From positions 1-56,154 of the forward strand of contig DASWMP010000129.1 of the NCBI GenBank assembly GCA_036399695.1: DNA of 56,154 bases. The letters run 5' to 3'. Origin of the DNA: DASVEE01 sp036399695. Its GTDB lineage: Bacteria > Acidobacteriota > Thermoanaerobaculia > Gp7-AA8. How positions within the stretch are numbered: position 1 is the stretch's first letter; every line of letters starts with the position of its first letter. The notes beneath the pieces are model-generated. The model did not search any database, was not told where the DNA came from, and saw only the letters and a program-made list of their open reading frames with translations. A program made the position numbers and the translations under genes. Below are positions 9,070 through 18,112 of the stretch, in pieces.

Positions 9070-9638
9070 CGTTCGATCCGCAGCACCTGGCCGATGTGCC
9101 GCCGGACTTCGAGGAGCAGGAGTACAACTTCACCGCCGCCTCGATCGCGGCGATGACGCGCTCCGGCCTGAGCTTCTGGCAGCGGATGCTGCAGGTCCCG
9201 CGCGTCGACCGCTTCGCGGCGAAACGGGTGAAGGGTTTCTTCCGCGAGCACCGGGACGCGATCATCATCCCCGGCTTCCGCTGCCAGTTCGGCCGCCTGC
9301 TGCTCGGCCGCAACGTCTATCTCTGCGACGCCTTCCTCGGCGACTGGGCCCCGATCGTGATGTACGACCACGTCATGTTCTCCTGGCAGAACATGCTCCT
9401 GACCTCGACCCACGACTACGAAAACGACATGCGCCGCGTCACGGCCAAACCGATCGTGCTGGAGCGGAACGTCTGGATCACGACCCGCTGCACGATCCTG
9501 GGCGGGGTGCGCATCGGGGAGAACACGGTGGTGGCCGCCGGGAGCGTGGTCACGAAGAGCCTGCCCCCGAACGTGCTGGCCGGTGGGAACCCGGCAAAAC
9601 CGCTCAAAGACATCAAGAGGAAAGCACCGGTTGAGTGA
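9066..9638 (+). CDS. hexapeptide-repeat sugar O-acetyltransferase (WcaF/LbH family)
   Basis: A 190-residue left-handed beta-helix acyltransferase that probably acetylates a sugar of the repeat unit using acetyl-CoA. The C-terminal half carries the hallmark run of the WcaF/maltose-acetyltransferase group: STHDYE with the catalytic His, KPIVLERNVWI, ILGGVRIGENTVVAAGSVV and the end block NPAKPLK. The first 50 residues lack hexapeptide repeats and look alpha-helical. It starts with a 4-base overlap on the preceding asparagine synthase, so its expression is coupled to it. A repeat hairpin follows directly after the stop. Confidence 0.9.
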   Translation: MTFDPQHLADVPPDFEEQEYNFTAASIAAMTRSGLSFWQRMLQVPRVDRFAAKRVKGFFREHRDAIIIPGFRCQFGRLLLGRNVYLCDAFLGDWAPIVMYDHVMFSWQNMLLTSTHDYENDMRRVTAKPIVLERNVWITTRCTILGGVRIGENTVVAAGSVVTKSLPPNVLAGGNPAKPLKDIKRKAPVE

Positions 9639-9640
9639 GG

Positions 9641-9740
9641 GGGGAACGATGGGACCTATGGGACCCATGCGCTCCGCCCGATCTCATCAGTCTAAGAGGT
9701 CCCATCTGTCCCATCTGTCGCATAAGTCCCATCGTTCCCT
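9641..9740. repeat. 9-bp-unit long hairpin element, copy B1
   Basis: The left arm (from 9642) has units such as GATGGGACCTATGGGACC. The right arm (9698-9739) has the complement, ending CCCATCGTTCCC. The arms pair over about 30-40 bases with few mismatches around a 25-30 base loop. Copies of the same design lie at 13143-13261 and 42829-42973, with single arms at 29419-29454 and near 56005. It could act as a transcription attenuator inside the operon. An open frame running through it into the next gene looks like repeat readthrough rather than protein. Confidence 0.8.
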
Positions 9741-9751
9741 TTAAAAACACC

Positions 9752-10357
9752 ATGACTCTCAAATCCACCCTTCGTCCTTTCGTCAACAAGCTCCGCTACC
9801 TTGGCTGGGTCTTCCGTGGGAAGCCGTCCGGCGACATGTGGGGCTTTGGCAAGCGCGCCCGGTTGCGGGAGATCGGGAAGCGGTTCGGCTGCGCCACGTT
9901 CGTCGAGACCGGTACGCTGTTCGGCGATACCGTCGACGCCATGCGCGGGTCGTTCGAGCGCGTCTGCTCCGTCGAGCTGTCGCGCGAGCTTTACGACAGG
10001 AGCGTGGCCCGCTTCGCGGGCGACAGGCGCGTGCACCTCTATCACGGCGACAGCGGCAGCGTGATGCCGGACGTGGTGCGCGATCTCGAAGGACGCGCCC
10101 TCTTCTGGCTCGACGGCCACTACAGCGGCCCGGGCACGGCTCTCGGCGACAGCGAATGTCCGGTGGTCGGGGAGCTGAGCGCGATCGAGCGGGCGGCGCG
10201 CCGCGATCACTGCATCCTCATCGACGACGCCCGCCTCTTCGGCACCGTCCCGGATTACCCGACCATCGACGAAGTGCAGGTCATGCTGCGGCGCATCAAC
10301 CCGCGGTACAAGATCTTCGTCGAGCACGACTGCATCTACGCCCTCCCGCCACAATGA
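9752..10357 (+). CDS. putative SAM-dependent methyltransferase-like protein
   Basis: A 201-residue protein. The start at 9752 is chosen because upstream codons come from the repeat hairpin. FVETGTLFGDTVDAM near residues 49-63 resembles a glycine-poor motif I of a class I SAM fold. CSVELSRELYDRSVARF resembles motif II, with an acidic residue ending strand beta-2. FWLDGHYSGPGTALGD and LIDDARLF resemble the later acidic motifs. I do not recognise a precise family; related short proteins occur in glycan clusters next to FkbM-type methyltransferases, as here. The stop overlaps the next start by ATGA. The methylated substrate is unknown and enzymatic activity is inferred from fold-like features only. 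Confidence 0.65.
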   Translation: MTLKSTLRPFVNKLRYLGWVFRGKPSGDMWGFGKRARLREIGKRFGCATFVETGTLFGDTVDAMRGSFERVCSVELSRELYDRSVARFAGDRRVHLYHGDSGSVMPDVVRDLEGRALFWLDGHYSGPGTALGDSECPVVGELSAIERAARRDHCILIDDARLFGTVPDYPTIDEVQVMLRRINPRYKIFVEHDCIYALPPQ

Positions 10358-11112
10358 AGAATCTCGCCCGTTTCGCTTACCGCTGGGTCGCGCAGGTGTG
10401 GGATCCGTTCCGCTCCGCGCGGGCGGTGCGCAGCATGCCGGCCTATATCGGCGATTACCTCCGGTACCGCATGCGTCCCGGCGCGGAGCCGTTGCACCTG
10501 CGCGATCTGGAGCCGGCGCTGCACGAGAAGACCGGCTCGCACGAGTTCGACACCCATTACTTTTTCCTGAACGCCTGGGCCGCGCGCCGCATCCTGGCGA
10601 CGAATCCGGTGCGCCACATCGACGTCGCTTCGCAGACGGCGCTCGCGACGCAGATCAGCGCCGTGATCCGCGTGACCTACCTGGACTATCGTCCGCTCAA
10701 CGTGCATCTCTCGAACTTGCAGCCGCTCTCCGGCAACCTGACGTCGCTGCCCTTCCGGGATGCGTCGGTGCGCTCGCTTTCCTGTCTCCACGTCGCCGAG
10801 CACGTGGGGCTCGGGCGCTACGGCGATCCGATCGATCCGCGCGGCACGATCCGCGCGGCCGACGAGCTGCGGCGCGTCCTGGCCCCGGGCGGCAATCTGT
10901 TCTTCGCCCTGCCGATCGGCCGGCCGCGCGTCTGCTTCAACGCCCATCGCGTCCACGCGGCCACGCAGATCCGCGATTACTTCGAAGGGCTGGAGCTCGT
11001 CGAGTACTCCGCCGTCGGCGACGACGGGTTGTTCCACGAGCGCGTCCCGCTCGAACAGTTCGACCGCGACTCCTACGCCTGCGGCATGTTCTGGTTCCGG
11101 AGGAGCGCATGA
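10354..11112 (+). CDS. DUF268-like class I methyltransferase domain protein
   Basis: A 252-residue protein resembling DUF268/methyltransferase-type proteins of O-antigen clusters. Recognisable parts are HIDVASQTALATQISAV (degenerate motif I), LTSLPFRDASVRSLSCLHVAEHVGLGRYGD, and DELRRVLAPGGNLFFALPIG, the post-motif III block of class I methyltransferases. It lacks a clear GxGxG loop, so SAM binding may be atypical. It overlaps both neighbours by four bases, forming the middle of a three-gene methyltransferase run. A role in modifying the terminal or internal sugars of the glycan is inferred from context only. Confidence 0.75.
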   Translation: MKNLARFAYRWVAQVWDPFRSARAVRSMPAYIGDYLRYRMRPGAEPLHLRDLEPALHEKTGSHEFDTHYFFLNAWAARRILATNPVRHIDVASQTALATQISAVIRVTYLDYRPLNVHLSNLQPLSGNLTSLPFRDASVRSLSCLHVAEHVGLGRYGDPIDPRGTIRAADELRRVLAPGGNLFFALPIGRPRVCFNAHRVHAATQIRDYFEGLELVEYSAVGDDGLFHERVPLEQFDRDSYACGMFWFRRSA

Positions 11113-11900
11113 GCGTGAAAGCGAAGCTGGCGGACGTCCTGCTCGAGCTGCCGTCGCGCAGCGAGCTCGTATACCGGCTCGCCCGGCGCATCGTGAACCG
11201 CCGCCAGGGGGAGAACGACGGCGACATCACGCGCAACGGCGAGCTGCGTCTCCTGCGCGCGGTCCTGCCGAATGCGCGCGTCGTCTTCGACGTCGGCGCG
11301 AACGTCGGCGACTGGACGGAGGCGGCGCTGGCCATCCAGCCGAAGCTGCAGATCCATTGCTTCGAGCCCAGCCCCGCCACGTTCAAGGTGCTGGCTTCCC
11401 ACCGCTTTCCCGCGGACGTGCATCTCAATCCGGTCGGACTGGGAGCCGAGGCCGGGATGGTCGACTTTTTCGTCTTCGGCGAGGCCATGGGGGCGAACTC
11501 GCTCTACAACCGCCAGGGCACTGATGCCGTCGTGCAGCGCAAGGAGACGGTCTCGATCACCACGCTGGACGACTACGCCGTGACGCGGAACGTCGCCCAC
11601 ATCGACTTCGTGAAAGTGGACGTCGAAGGTCACGAAGTCGCGGTGATCAAAGGGGCGCGCCGCCTGCTCGATCAGGGACGCATCGGGATGCTGCAGTTCG
11701 AGTACGGCGGGTCGTACATCGACGCCCGCGTGCTGCTGAAGGACATCTACGACCTCGTCTCCGCCGCGCGCGCCCGCTACCACTTCTTCAAGATCATGCC
11801 GCACGGGCTGCAGCCGATGCCGGAGTACCGGCAGATGTTCGAGAACTTCCAGTACGCGAACTTCCTGATCGTGCGCGACGGAATCGAGGTGCCGCGATGA
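11109..11900 (+). CDS. FkbM family methyltransferase
   Basis: A 263-residue class I SAM methyltransferase of the FkbM family, which typically O-methylates sugar or polyketide hydroxyls. Motif I reads VVFDVGANVGDW at about residues 57-68. HCFEPSPATF is motif II, and the family signature FVKVDVEGHEVAVIKGA is present. The C-terminal part (MLQFEYGG, FENFQYANFLIV) matches the usual end of the family. Start and stop both overlap neighbours by ATGA. Methyl capping of a polysaccharide chain can set chain length in some systems; whether that happens here is not visible. Confidence 0.9.
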   Translation: MSVKAKLADVLLELPSRSELVYRLARRIVNRRQGENDGDITRNGELRLLRAVLPNARVVFDVGANVGDWTEAALAIQPKLQIHCFEPSPATFKVLASHRFPADVHLNPVGLGAEAGMVDFFVFGEAMGANSLYNRQGTDAVVQRKETVSITTLDDYAVTRNVAHIDFVKVDVEGHEVAVIKGARRLLDQGRIGMLQFEYGGSYIDARVLLKDIYDLVSAARARYHFFKIMPHGLQPMPEYRQMFENFQYANFLIVRDGIEVPR

Positions 11901-13141
11901 AGGCGGCCATCCGCCGCGCCTTTCCGCTGCCGGCCAAGTGGAAGGAGCGGATCCTCGAGGCGCGCGCGCCTCGCGAGCTCTGGACCGCCGTCCGCCGCCG
12001 CCAGTTGCACGAGGAGTACGAGCTGCGCCGCGAGCACTACGCGAAACTGCTCGAAGAGCGCGGACTCGCGTATGACGAGCAGCGCACCATCGGCGACGTC
12101 CGTGCCCGGCTCGCGGCGCGCGGTTACACGCCGAAGAAGCGGAAGATGGGGGAGGTCCACACCTTCGCCTTCTTCCCTTCCTTCAGTTGGCATCACCATC
12201 TGCTGCCGGACCTGCGCGAGCTCGGGCCGGTCACGCACTTCGACTACCACGAGCACGGCTTCGACTACATGACGCTGGCGGCCGCCGATCAGCGCGGGCG
12301 CGCGGAGCGGGAGCGGATGCTCTCGCTGCTGCTGCCGGCGCTGCGCGAGGCGCACAAGAAGCGTCCCGTCGACTGGCTCTTCTACTACGGCGGCGGGCAG
12401 GACATCTCTCCCGTGCTGCAGCGGAAGATCGCGGAGGAGCTGGGCATCCCGAGCGCGAACATGTCGCTGGACGACAAGCAGGGATGGGCGGGCCGGCAGA
12501 CGACCGACGCCCGCACCGGCGCCATCGACATCACGAAGGAGTTCGACGTCTACATGACGTCGGCGCGCGTGGCCTGCGAGTGGCATCTCGCCGAGGGCGG
12601 ACGGGCCATCTACATGCCCGAGGGGTTCAGCGATGCCGGGTTTCACCCGCTGGACGTCGAGAAGGACATCCCGGTGAGCTTCATCGGCGTGTCGTACGGC
12701 TTCCGGCCTTCGATCGTCGATGACCTGCGCAAGGCGCGCCTCCCGGTGCAGCCGTTCGGCGCCGGCTGGGGCACGAAGATGCTGTCGAGCGCGGAACAGC
12801 TCGAGGTCATCAACCGCAGCCGCATCAACCTCGGCATGGGGGGCATCGAATACTCCGAACGGCTGACGAACGTGAAGGGGCGCGACTTCGAGATCCCCGG
12901 CACGGGCGGCGGCATGTACCTCACGACCTTCAACCCCGATCTCGCCCTGCACTTCGACGTCGGCGGCGAGATCGTCTGCTACAGCACGCGCGACGAGCTC
13001 ATCGAGCTCCTCCGCTGGTACCTGGCCCGTCCCGAGGAGTGCGGGGAGATCGCCGCCCGCGCCCGCGCCCGCTGTCTGCGGGAGCACCGCTGGCTGCATC
13101 GATATGAAAGACTGCTGCAGATTCTCGGAGTTTTCGAGTGA
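11897..13141 (+). CDS. glycosyltransferase, CgeB-like / group 1 family
   Basis: A 414-residue protein resembling the CgeB/DUF3880-type glycosyltransferases. The N-terminal 80 residues are basic and probably coiled coil (RRRQLHEEYELRREHYAKLLEE). A Rossmann-like part follows (VHTFAFFPSFSWHHHLLPDLRELG). The C-terminal donor-binding part has PVSFIGVSYGFRPS, IPGTGGGMYLTTFNPDL and EIVCYSTRDELIELLRWYL, as seen in CgeB proteins where the last acidic/glycine block binds the nucleotide sugar. It begins with a 4-base overlap on the FkbM gene. A repeat hairpin follows its stop. Donor and acceptor are unknown. Confidence 0.8.
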   Translation: MKAAIRRAFPLPAKWKERILEARAPRELWTAVRRRQLHEEYELRREHYAKLLEERGLAYDEQRTIGDVRARLAARGYTPKKRKMGEVHTFAFFPSFSWHHHLLPDLRELGPVTHFDYHEHGFDYMTLAAADQRGRAERERMLSLLLPALREAHKKRPVDWLFYYGGGQDISPVLQRKIAEELGIPSANMSLDDKQGWAGRQTTDARTGAIDITKEFDVYMTSARVACEWHLAEGGRAIYMPEGFSDAGFHPLDVEKDIPVSFIGVSYGFRPSIVDDLRKARLPVQPFGAGWGTKMLSSAEQLEVINRSRINLGMGGIEYSERLTNVKGRDFEIPGTGGGMYLTTFNPDLALHFDVGGEIVCYSTRDELIELLRWYLARPEECGEIAARARARCLREHRWLHRYERLLQILGVFE

Positions 13142-13142
13142 G

Positions 13143-13261
13143 GGGACCGATGGGACTCATGGGACCTATGGGACCTATAGGACAGATGGGAAGGCAAAAC
13201 CGTATGTGTCGAGTGCCATAGGTCCCGTCTGTCCCATAGGTCTCATTAGTCCCATCGTCCC
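13143..13261. repeat. 9-bp-unit long hairpin element, copy B2
   Basis: The most regular copy of this family. The left arm has units GGGACCGATGGGAC and ATGGGACCTATGGGACCT. The right arm from 13216 is close to its complement (CCATAGGTCCC, CCCATAGGTCTCATTAG, CCCATCGTCCC), giving a stem of about 45 bases with a loop around 13190-13215. It begins two bases after the stop of the glycosyltransferase and ends 18 bases before the next start. No gene is seen in it. Confidence 0.85.
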
Positions 13262-13279
13262 AGGTGCCTGACCCAGACC

Positions 13280-14224
13280 ATGCCTTTCTTCTCCGTGATC
13301 ATCCCGATGTACAACCGGGCGGCCTTCATCGGCCGCGCGATTGACAGCGTCCTGTCGCAGGATGACGCCGACTTCGAGGTCGTCGTGGTCGATGACGGGT
13401 CGGCCGATGATTCCGTGGCGGCGGTGCGCCGCTACACCGATCCGCGGGTGCGGCTGGTGCTTTCTCCCGTCAATCAGGGGCGCTGTCCGGCGCGGAATCT
13501 CGGGATGAAGCATGCGGTGGGGGAGTGGTTCGTCTTCCTCGACAGCGATGACGAGTTGACGCCCGGAGCGCTACGGCTGATCCGTGCGCGGATCGAGGCG
13601 GCACCGCCGACGGTGGGCGCGATGCGCTTCATGTGCGTCAGCGACACGGGGGAGCGCTCGCCCGAGCCGCCGCACAGCGGGCAGATCGTCGATTACGCGG
13701 GCTTCCTCCGCTGGGCCGAGCTTTCGCTGAAGGCCACCCACACGGAAGCGATGCCGTGCGTGAAGGCGACGACGTTCCCGGCGGTGCAGTACCCGTCCGG
13801 GCATGCAGACGAAGGGCGTTATCACCTCGACATCGCCAGGCTGGTGGAGACGCAGCTCGCTCCCGACGTCGTGCGGCTCTACCATCACGACGCTCCCCAG
13901 CGCGTGATGCACGCCAATCTCGGACGCATCCTGCGTTACGCTCCCGATCTCGCGGACGATGCCGCGCAGGTGCTCGGCCGCCATGGCGAGGCCATGCGCC
14001 GCACCGTGCCCGATCTGTATTACGTGAAAGTCATGGAAGCCGTGTCGCAATCGTTCCTCGCCGGGCGGCGGTTCACCGCGTTGCGCTATGCCACGCGGCT
14101 CACGACCCGTCCCCGCTTCTGGGCACGCCTGAGCGCGGTGACGGGCCTCGGGATGCTCGGGCCGCGCGCCGCCGCGTGGGCCAAGAAGCAGTGGATGCGC
14201 ATGCAGGGACGGAAGGCAGCATGA
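13280..14224 (+). CDS. family 2 glycosyltransferase
   Basis: A 314-residue GT-A fold glycosyltransferase. The N-terminal domain shows the family order SVIIPMYNRAAFIGRAIDSV, VVVVDDGSADDS, NQGRCPARNLGMKHA and the metal-binding-type motif FLDSDDE. The second half is more divergent (residues 130-300) and ends in a basic tail, suggesting membrane association. It should transfer one sugar of the lipid-linked repeat unit. It opens a new coupled group after the repeat hairpin: its stop overlaps the polymerase gene start by ATGA. The sugar specificity cannot be read from sequence. Confidence 0.92.
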   Translation: MPFFSVIIPMYNRAAFIGRAIDSVLSQDDADFEVVVVDDGSADDSVAAVRRYTDPRVRLVLSPVNQGRCPARNLGMKHAVGEWFVFLDSDDELTPGALRLIRARIEAAPPTVGAMRFMCVSDTGERSPEPPHSGQIVDYAGFLRWAELSLKATHTEAMPCVKATTFPAVQYPSGHADEGRYHLDIARLVETQLAPDVVRLYHHDAPQRVMHANLGRILRYAPDLADDAAQVLGRHGEAMRRTVPDLYYVKVMEAVSQSFLAGRRFTALRYATRLTTRPRFWARLSAVTGLGMLGPRAAAWAKKQWMRMQGRKAA

Positions 14225-15720
14225 CGGCCGTCCCGCAGCAGGCGCAGCCTGCCATCCGGCGCCGCCGGCCCGTCGTCCACGCGCCGCTCGTGCAGCTCGA
14301 CCCGCCGCGGCTCGTGCTGCTGGCCGCCTTCTTCGCCTCGGTCGTCGCGGTGGTGATGGCGGCCCAGCCGATGCGCTACGTGCTGGCGCCGTTCCTCGCC
14401 ATCGCACTGATGGTGCTGCTGTTCCTCATCTCCGCCTACCGGCGGGAGAAGACGCTGCCGGTGTTCGAGGTGGCGTCGTACTGGATTGCCGCGGCCGCGC
14501 TGTACGGCGGCTTCCCGCTCCTCAACTTCATGGCCGGGGGCTTGCGCTGGTACCCCCTCAGTGACAACCGCATCTGGGGCCTCGATCCAGGTCCGTGGGC
14601 TGTCGGCGCCTTCGGCTGGCGTTACGCCCTGCACATGGCGGCCTTCCTGATCGTCTATCTCCCGCTGCGGCAGAGCGCGAAACTGCCGCGCCTCGACCCG
14701 ATCGGCCGCTCCCGTATCGTGGCCACGATCGTCGGGGCCGTGCTCGCCACCCTCTTCATCTATGCGATCGGGCATATCTACGGCGTCTCGTACATGGTCT
14801 CTTATCAGGATCTGGTGCAGGGGAAGGTGCGTGGCTTTGCCGATCTCGGCTCGCTGCCGGTCATGCAGATCGTCAGCGTCGTCACGGCCGTCCGCTTCGT
14901 GCTGCTGCAGATCGTCATCGCCCTGATCATGCTGAAGTGGCGGCGCAGCATCGCCGCGCGCATCGGGCTGATCGTCTTTCTCGGGGCGCTGGGCGGCACG
15001 ATCGTGGTGATGGGCACGGCGCGCAGCGAGTTCATCCTGCTGCTGATGACGACGATCATGTTCTACCACCGGTTCGTGCGGCGGATCCCGTTCATCATCG
15101 CCATTCCGGCGGGCGTTCTCTTCCTCGGCGGCTTCCTGCTGATGGGCATCATGCGCGACTTCCAGGGCGTCCAGACCGTCAGCGAGTACGACGTGCCGTT
15201 GCTGGCCTCGTCCAACGAGTTCCAGGCCGTCTTCGCTACCGCGTACGACCTCCACGTCGCCCGCCAGACGGGCGAGCTGCAGCACATCCCGTGGCAGATC
15301 CACTGGAGTGACTTCTACGCGCTGATCCCGAGCCAGATCCTGCCGTTCGAGAAGATCGATCCCTCGGCCTGGTATCTCCACTTCCGCAACATCACGGGGG
15401 CGGGCTTCATGTTCGGCGTGATGTCGCAGGCGGTGGTCGGGTGGGACTGGCTGGAGCTGGCCATCCGCGGCGCGCTGGTCGGCCTCTTCTGCGCCTTTTT
15501 CCAGCGGTGGTACACGCGCCACGCGCGCGAGTTCTGGCCGACCATCGCCCTGACGTTTCTGTCGATCTGGATGTATTACTCGATGCGTCAGGGGAGCTTC
15601 GCGTTCCTCTACTTCATCGTGTACCGCTTCATCCCGACGTTCCTGGCCGTCGAGACGGTGGCCTGGCTGCTGCGGGACGGACGGCGCCGCTTCTCCCGAA
15701 AGAGGAGCGCGACCGGCTGA
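14221..15720 (+). CDS. O-antigen polymerase-like membrane protein (Wzy-type)
   Basis: A 499-residue integral membrane protein with about 10-12 hydrophobic segments and a large extracytoplasmic loop around residues 320-400 (QGVQTVSEYDVPLLASSNEF ... ITGAGFMFGVMSQAVVG). The arrangement and the RSEFILLLM segment resemble O-antigen/oligosaccharide repeat-unit polymerases. Such proteins join undecaprenyl-linked repeat units in the periplasm. The first 30 residues are cytoplasmic and arginine/proline-rich. It is coupled on both sides: ATGA at the start and a TGATG overlap with the next glycosyltransferase. Wzy proteins share little sequence, so the call rests on topology and context. Confidence 0.75.
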   Translation: MTAVPQQAQPAIRRRRPVVHAPLVQLDPPRLVLLAAFFASVVAVVMAAQPMRYVLAPFLAIALMVLLFLISAYRREKTLPVFEVASYWIAAAALYGGFPLLNFMAGGLRWYPLSDNRIWGLDPGPWAVGAFGWRYALHMAAFLIVYLPLRQSAKLPRLDPIGRSRIVATIVGAVLATLFIYAIGHIYGVSYMVSYQDLVQGKVRGFADLGSLPVMQIVSVVTAVRFVLLQIVIALIMLKWRRSIAARIGLIVFLGALGGTIVVMGTARSEFILLLMTTIMFYHRFVRRIPFIIAIPAGVLFLGGFLLMGIMRDFQGVQTVSEYDVPLLASSNEFQAVFATAYDLHVARQTGELQHIPWQIHWSDFYALIPSQILPFEKIDPSAWYLHFRNITGAGFMFGVMSQAVVGWDWLELAIRGALVGLFCAFFQRWYTRHAREFWPTIALTFLSIWMYYSMRQGSFAFLYFIVYRFIPTFLAVETVAWLLRDGRRRFSRKRSATG

Positions 15721-16760
15721 TGCGCATCCTGCACTGCATTTCGACGCTCGGGGAAGGAGGCGCGGAGCGACAGCTCGTGCATCTCGCGAACGAGCTGCCG
15801 GCACACGGCGTCGATCTCCACGTGGCCATCACGGACGAAGGGGTCATGAAGGAGCACTTCTCCGGTAAGGCGCAGTTGTACCGGCTGCATGGCGCCGGCA
15901 ATTACGATCCACGCGTCATCGGCACGCTGGCGAAGCTGATCCGCAAGCTGCGCCCCGACGTCGTGCAGACGTGGCTCACGCGCATGGACGTCATCGGTGG
16001 CCTGGCCGCGAAGCTGACGGGTACGAAATGGCTGCTGACGGAGCGCAGCTCGCTGCTGGCCTATGCGCCCGGGGTCCGCAACAGCGTGCGCGTCGGCTTC
16101 GGCCGCCGCGCCGACGCCATCGTGGCGAACTCGGAAGGGGGCCTCGACTACTGGAAGAGCCACCACCCGCGGACAAAGATCCTCCGCCGCATCCCGAACG
16201 CCGTCTGGACCGCGGCGGCACCACGCACCGATACCGCCGTGCAGTCGCCGGCGCGCATCGTCGTGGTCGGCCGCCTGACGACGGACAAGAATCATCTGCT
16301 GCTCGTCGATGCCCTCGCCCACGTGGACGACGCCGTCCTGCAGATCTGCGGCACCGGCCCGCTGGAAGCGGAGGTCCGCGCCCGCGCCGCCGCTTTCGGC
16401 GACCGGGTGACGTTCTCCGGACACGTCGCCGACGTCGGTTCCGTGTTGCGCGAGAGCGACGTGTTCATCTCGATGAGTAACTACGAGGGGCTGCCGAACG
16501 CCGTCAGCGAAGCGGCGGCCGCCGGCGTGCCGCTCGTGCTTTCCGACATCCCGGCCCATCGCGAGCTGTTCGGCGACGACGCCGCGCTGTACGTCGATGG
16601 GCGCGACCCGGCCGCGGTGGCCGCGGCGCTGCGCATCGCAATCGCCGACCGCGACGCCGCCGCGCGCCGCGCGCGCAAGGCGCAGGCCGTCGTGACGCAA
16701 TGGACGCCTGCCGCCATCGCCGCCGAATATCATCGCCTGTACGAAGACATCCTGAAATGA
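15720..16760 (+). CDS. family 4 glycosyltransferase
   Basis: A 346-residue GT-B glycosyltransferase of the GT4 group. The opening MRILHCISTLGEGGAERQLVHLANEL is the classic acceptor-side motif. The donor half has IVVVGRLTTDKNHLLLVDAL, QICGTGPLEAEVRARAAAFG and SNYEGLPNAVSEAAAAGVPLVLSD, with the E-x7-E-like retaining-transferase motif. The start overlaps the polymerase stop by one base (TGATG). Its stop overlaps the next gene's ATG, so polymerase, transferase and methyltransferase are read as a unit. It should act on the cytoplasmic face of the membrane on a lipid-linked glycan. Confidence 0.92.
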   Translation: MRILHCISTLGEGGAERQLVHLANELPAHGVDLHVAITDEGVMKEHFSGKAQLYRLHGAGNYDPRVIGTLAKLIRKLRPDVVQTWLTRMDVIGGLAAKLTGTKWLLTERSSLLAYAPGVRNSVRVGFGRRADAIVANSEGGLDYWKSHHPRTKILRRIPNAVWTAAAPRTDTAVQSPARIVVVGRLTTDKNHLLLVDALAHVDDAVLQICGTGPLEAEVRARAAAFGDRVTFSGHVADVGSVLRESDVFISMSNYEGLPNAVSEAAAAGVPLVLSDIPAHRELFGDDAALYVDGRDPAAVAAALRIAIADRDAAARRARKAQAVVTQWTPAAIAAEYHRLYEDILK

Positions 16761-17701
16761 ACCTGCTCGAGATCCTCCGCTGCCCCGCATGCGGCAGCCA
16801 GTTGACCGCGGAAGGGGAGCTGCTCCGCTCCGCATGCGGACGGACGTACCCGGTCGTCGGCGGCATTCCCCGCTTCGTCCCGGCGGACAACTACGCCAGC
16901 AACTTCGGCCTGCAGTGGAACCGCTTCCGCCGCACGCAGCTCGACAGCTACTCGGGCGTGCCGATCTCACGCGACCGCTTCCTCCGGGAGACCGGCTGGA
17001 CGAAGGCGGACCTGGAAGGGAAGCTCGTCCTGGACGCCGGTTGCGGCGCCGGACGCTTCGCCGAAGTGGCGCTCAGCCTCGGCGCGCACGTCGTGGCCAT
17101 CGATTACTCGAGCGCCGTCGACGCCTGCTACGCCAACAACGGACCGCACGAGCGTCTGCAGGTAGTGCAGGCCGACATCTATTCACTCCCGTTCGCCCCG
17201 GCGACGTTCGACTACGTCTACAGCCTCGGCGTCCTGCAGCACACCCCCGACGTCCGCCGCGCCTTCGACTCGCTCGTGCCGCTCGTCATGCCGCAGGGGC
17301 GCATCGTGGTCGATCTCTACGGCCAGCACTGGGGGAACTTCATCCGCCCGAAGTACTGGCTGCGCCCGATCACGAAGCGGATGCCGGCCACGAAGCTCTT
17401 CTCCCTCGTCGAACGCGCCACCCCGTCGCTGCTGAAAGTCAGCGGAGCCGTCCGCCGCATCCCCCGTCTCGGCCGCTACCTCGGCTTCTTCGTCCCGGTC
17501 GCCGATTACCGCGGCTCGCTCCCGCTCTCGGATCAGCAGGCGCGCGAGTGGGCCGTGCTCGATACCTTCGACTGGCTCTCACCCCGCTACGACCAACCCC
17601 AGACCGCCGCCACCCTCCGCCGCTGGCTCGAAGAAGCCGGCCTCGCGGAGATCGAAGTGCTCTCGCTCGATCACCTCACGGGCCGAGGGCGGAAGGTGTG
17701 A
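16757..17701 (+). CDS. class I SAM methyltransferase with N-terminal zinc-ribbon-like segment
   Basis: A 314-residue protein. The first 40 residues (MNLLEILRCPACGSQL, CGRTYPVVGGIPRF) form a Trm112-like ribbon with Cys pairs, common at the front of methyltransferases in glycan clusters. The methyltransferase core shows LVLDAGCGAGRFAEVAL at about residues 91-107 (motif I), VVAIDYSSAV (motif II) and DYVYSLGVLQHTPD (motif IV area). The start at 16757 overlaps the previous stop by ATGA and removes an upstream extension that only repeats the other gene's frame. The gene ends the first cistron group; a long repeat element follows. Confidence 0.9.
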   Translation: MNLLEILRCPACGSQLTAEGELLRSACGRTYPVVGGIPRFVPADNYASNFGLQWNRFRRTQLDSYSGVPISRDRFLRETGWTKADLEGKLVLDAGCGAGRFAEVALSLGAHVVAIDYSSAVDACYANNGPHERLQVVQADIYSLPFAPATFDYVYSLGVLQHTPDVRRAFDSLVPLVMPQGRIVVDLYGQHWGNFIRPKYWLRPITKRMPATKLFSLVERATPSLLKVSGAVRRIPRLGRYLGFFVPVADYRGSLPLSDQQAREWAVLDTFDWLSPRYDQPQTAATLRRWLEEAGLAEIEVLSLDHLTGRGRKV

Positions 17702-17753
17702 GACGTGGCTTGTAGAAGCTTGCGGGTGCAGCTCTCGGCGGCGCGGCTGTCGA

Positions 17754-17963
17754 CACGCCGGAGGCGTGTCGTAAATTAGCCGGTGGCAAGCGCCGCAGGC
17801 GCGCGGCCACCGGCTGCGGTTCCAACAGAAGACGCACCCCGGAGGGGTGCCGGGGATCGATGGACGCGACCCCTGCCGGGGTCGAAATGAAGGCGGATCT
17901 TGTCCGGTGGCGGCGTGCCTTCGGCACTTGCCACCGGCTAATTTACGACACGCCTCCGGCGTG
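17754..17963. repeat. CACGCC-type long inverted repeat, complete copy of 210 bp
   Basis: Both ends carry the hairpin CACGCCGGAGGCGTG (17754-17768) or its complement (17949-17963). From the ends inward the arms pair over about 60 bases with few mismatches, sharing CGTAAATTAGCCGGTGGCAA. The interior holds two further hairpins, GCACCCCGGAGGGGTGC and CGACCCCTGCCGGGGTCG. It lies in the 411-base gap 17702-18112, which otherwise shows no gene. The last part of that gap has a GACCACGGACCACGGACC micro-repeat ending close to the next start codon. A second full copy is at 36996-37170 and a half copy at 3756-3822. This looks like a non-autonomous dispersed element. Confidence 0.9.
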
Positions 17964-18112
17964 CAACTCCGAATCGCCTTTTCGAATCGTGACAACTCAG
18001 CGCCGATCCCTACGTAGGCGGGGGACGATGAGAGTATCGGCGCACTCTGTGCGCCTGTACGATACGCGGCCGAGCTTCGAACTGACCACGGACCACGGAC
18101 CACAAGACACCC

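Noticed and set aside
9635..9751. N-terminal extension of the protein at 9752
   Set aside because: The extension is coded entirely by the 9-bp hairpin repeat; ATG 9752 gives a normal N-terminus.
17754..17963. GGA tri-base loops as CsrA/RsmA binding sites
   Set aside because: The loops lack the ANGGA context and the hairpins are part of a dispersed repeat on both strands; composition alone explains the resemblance.
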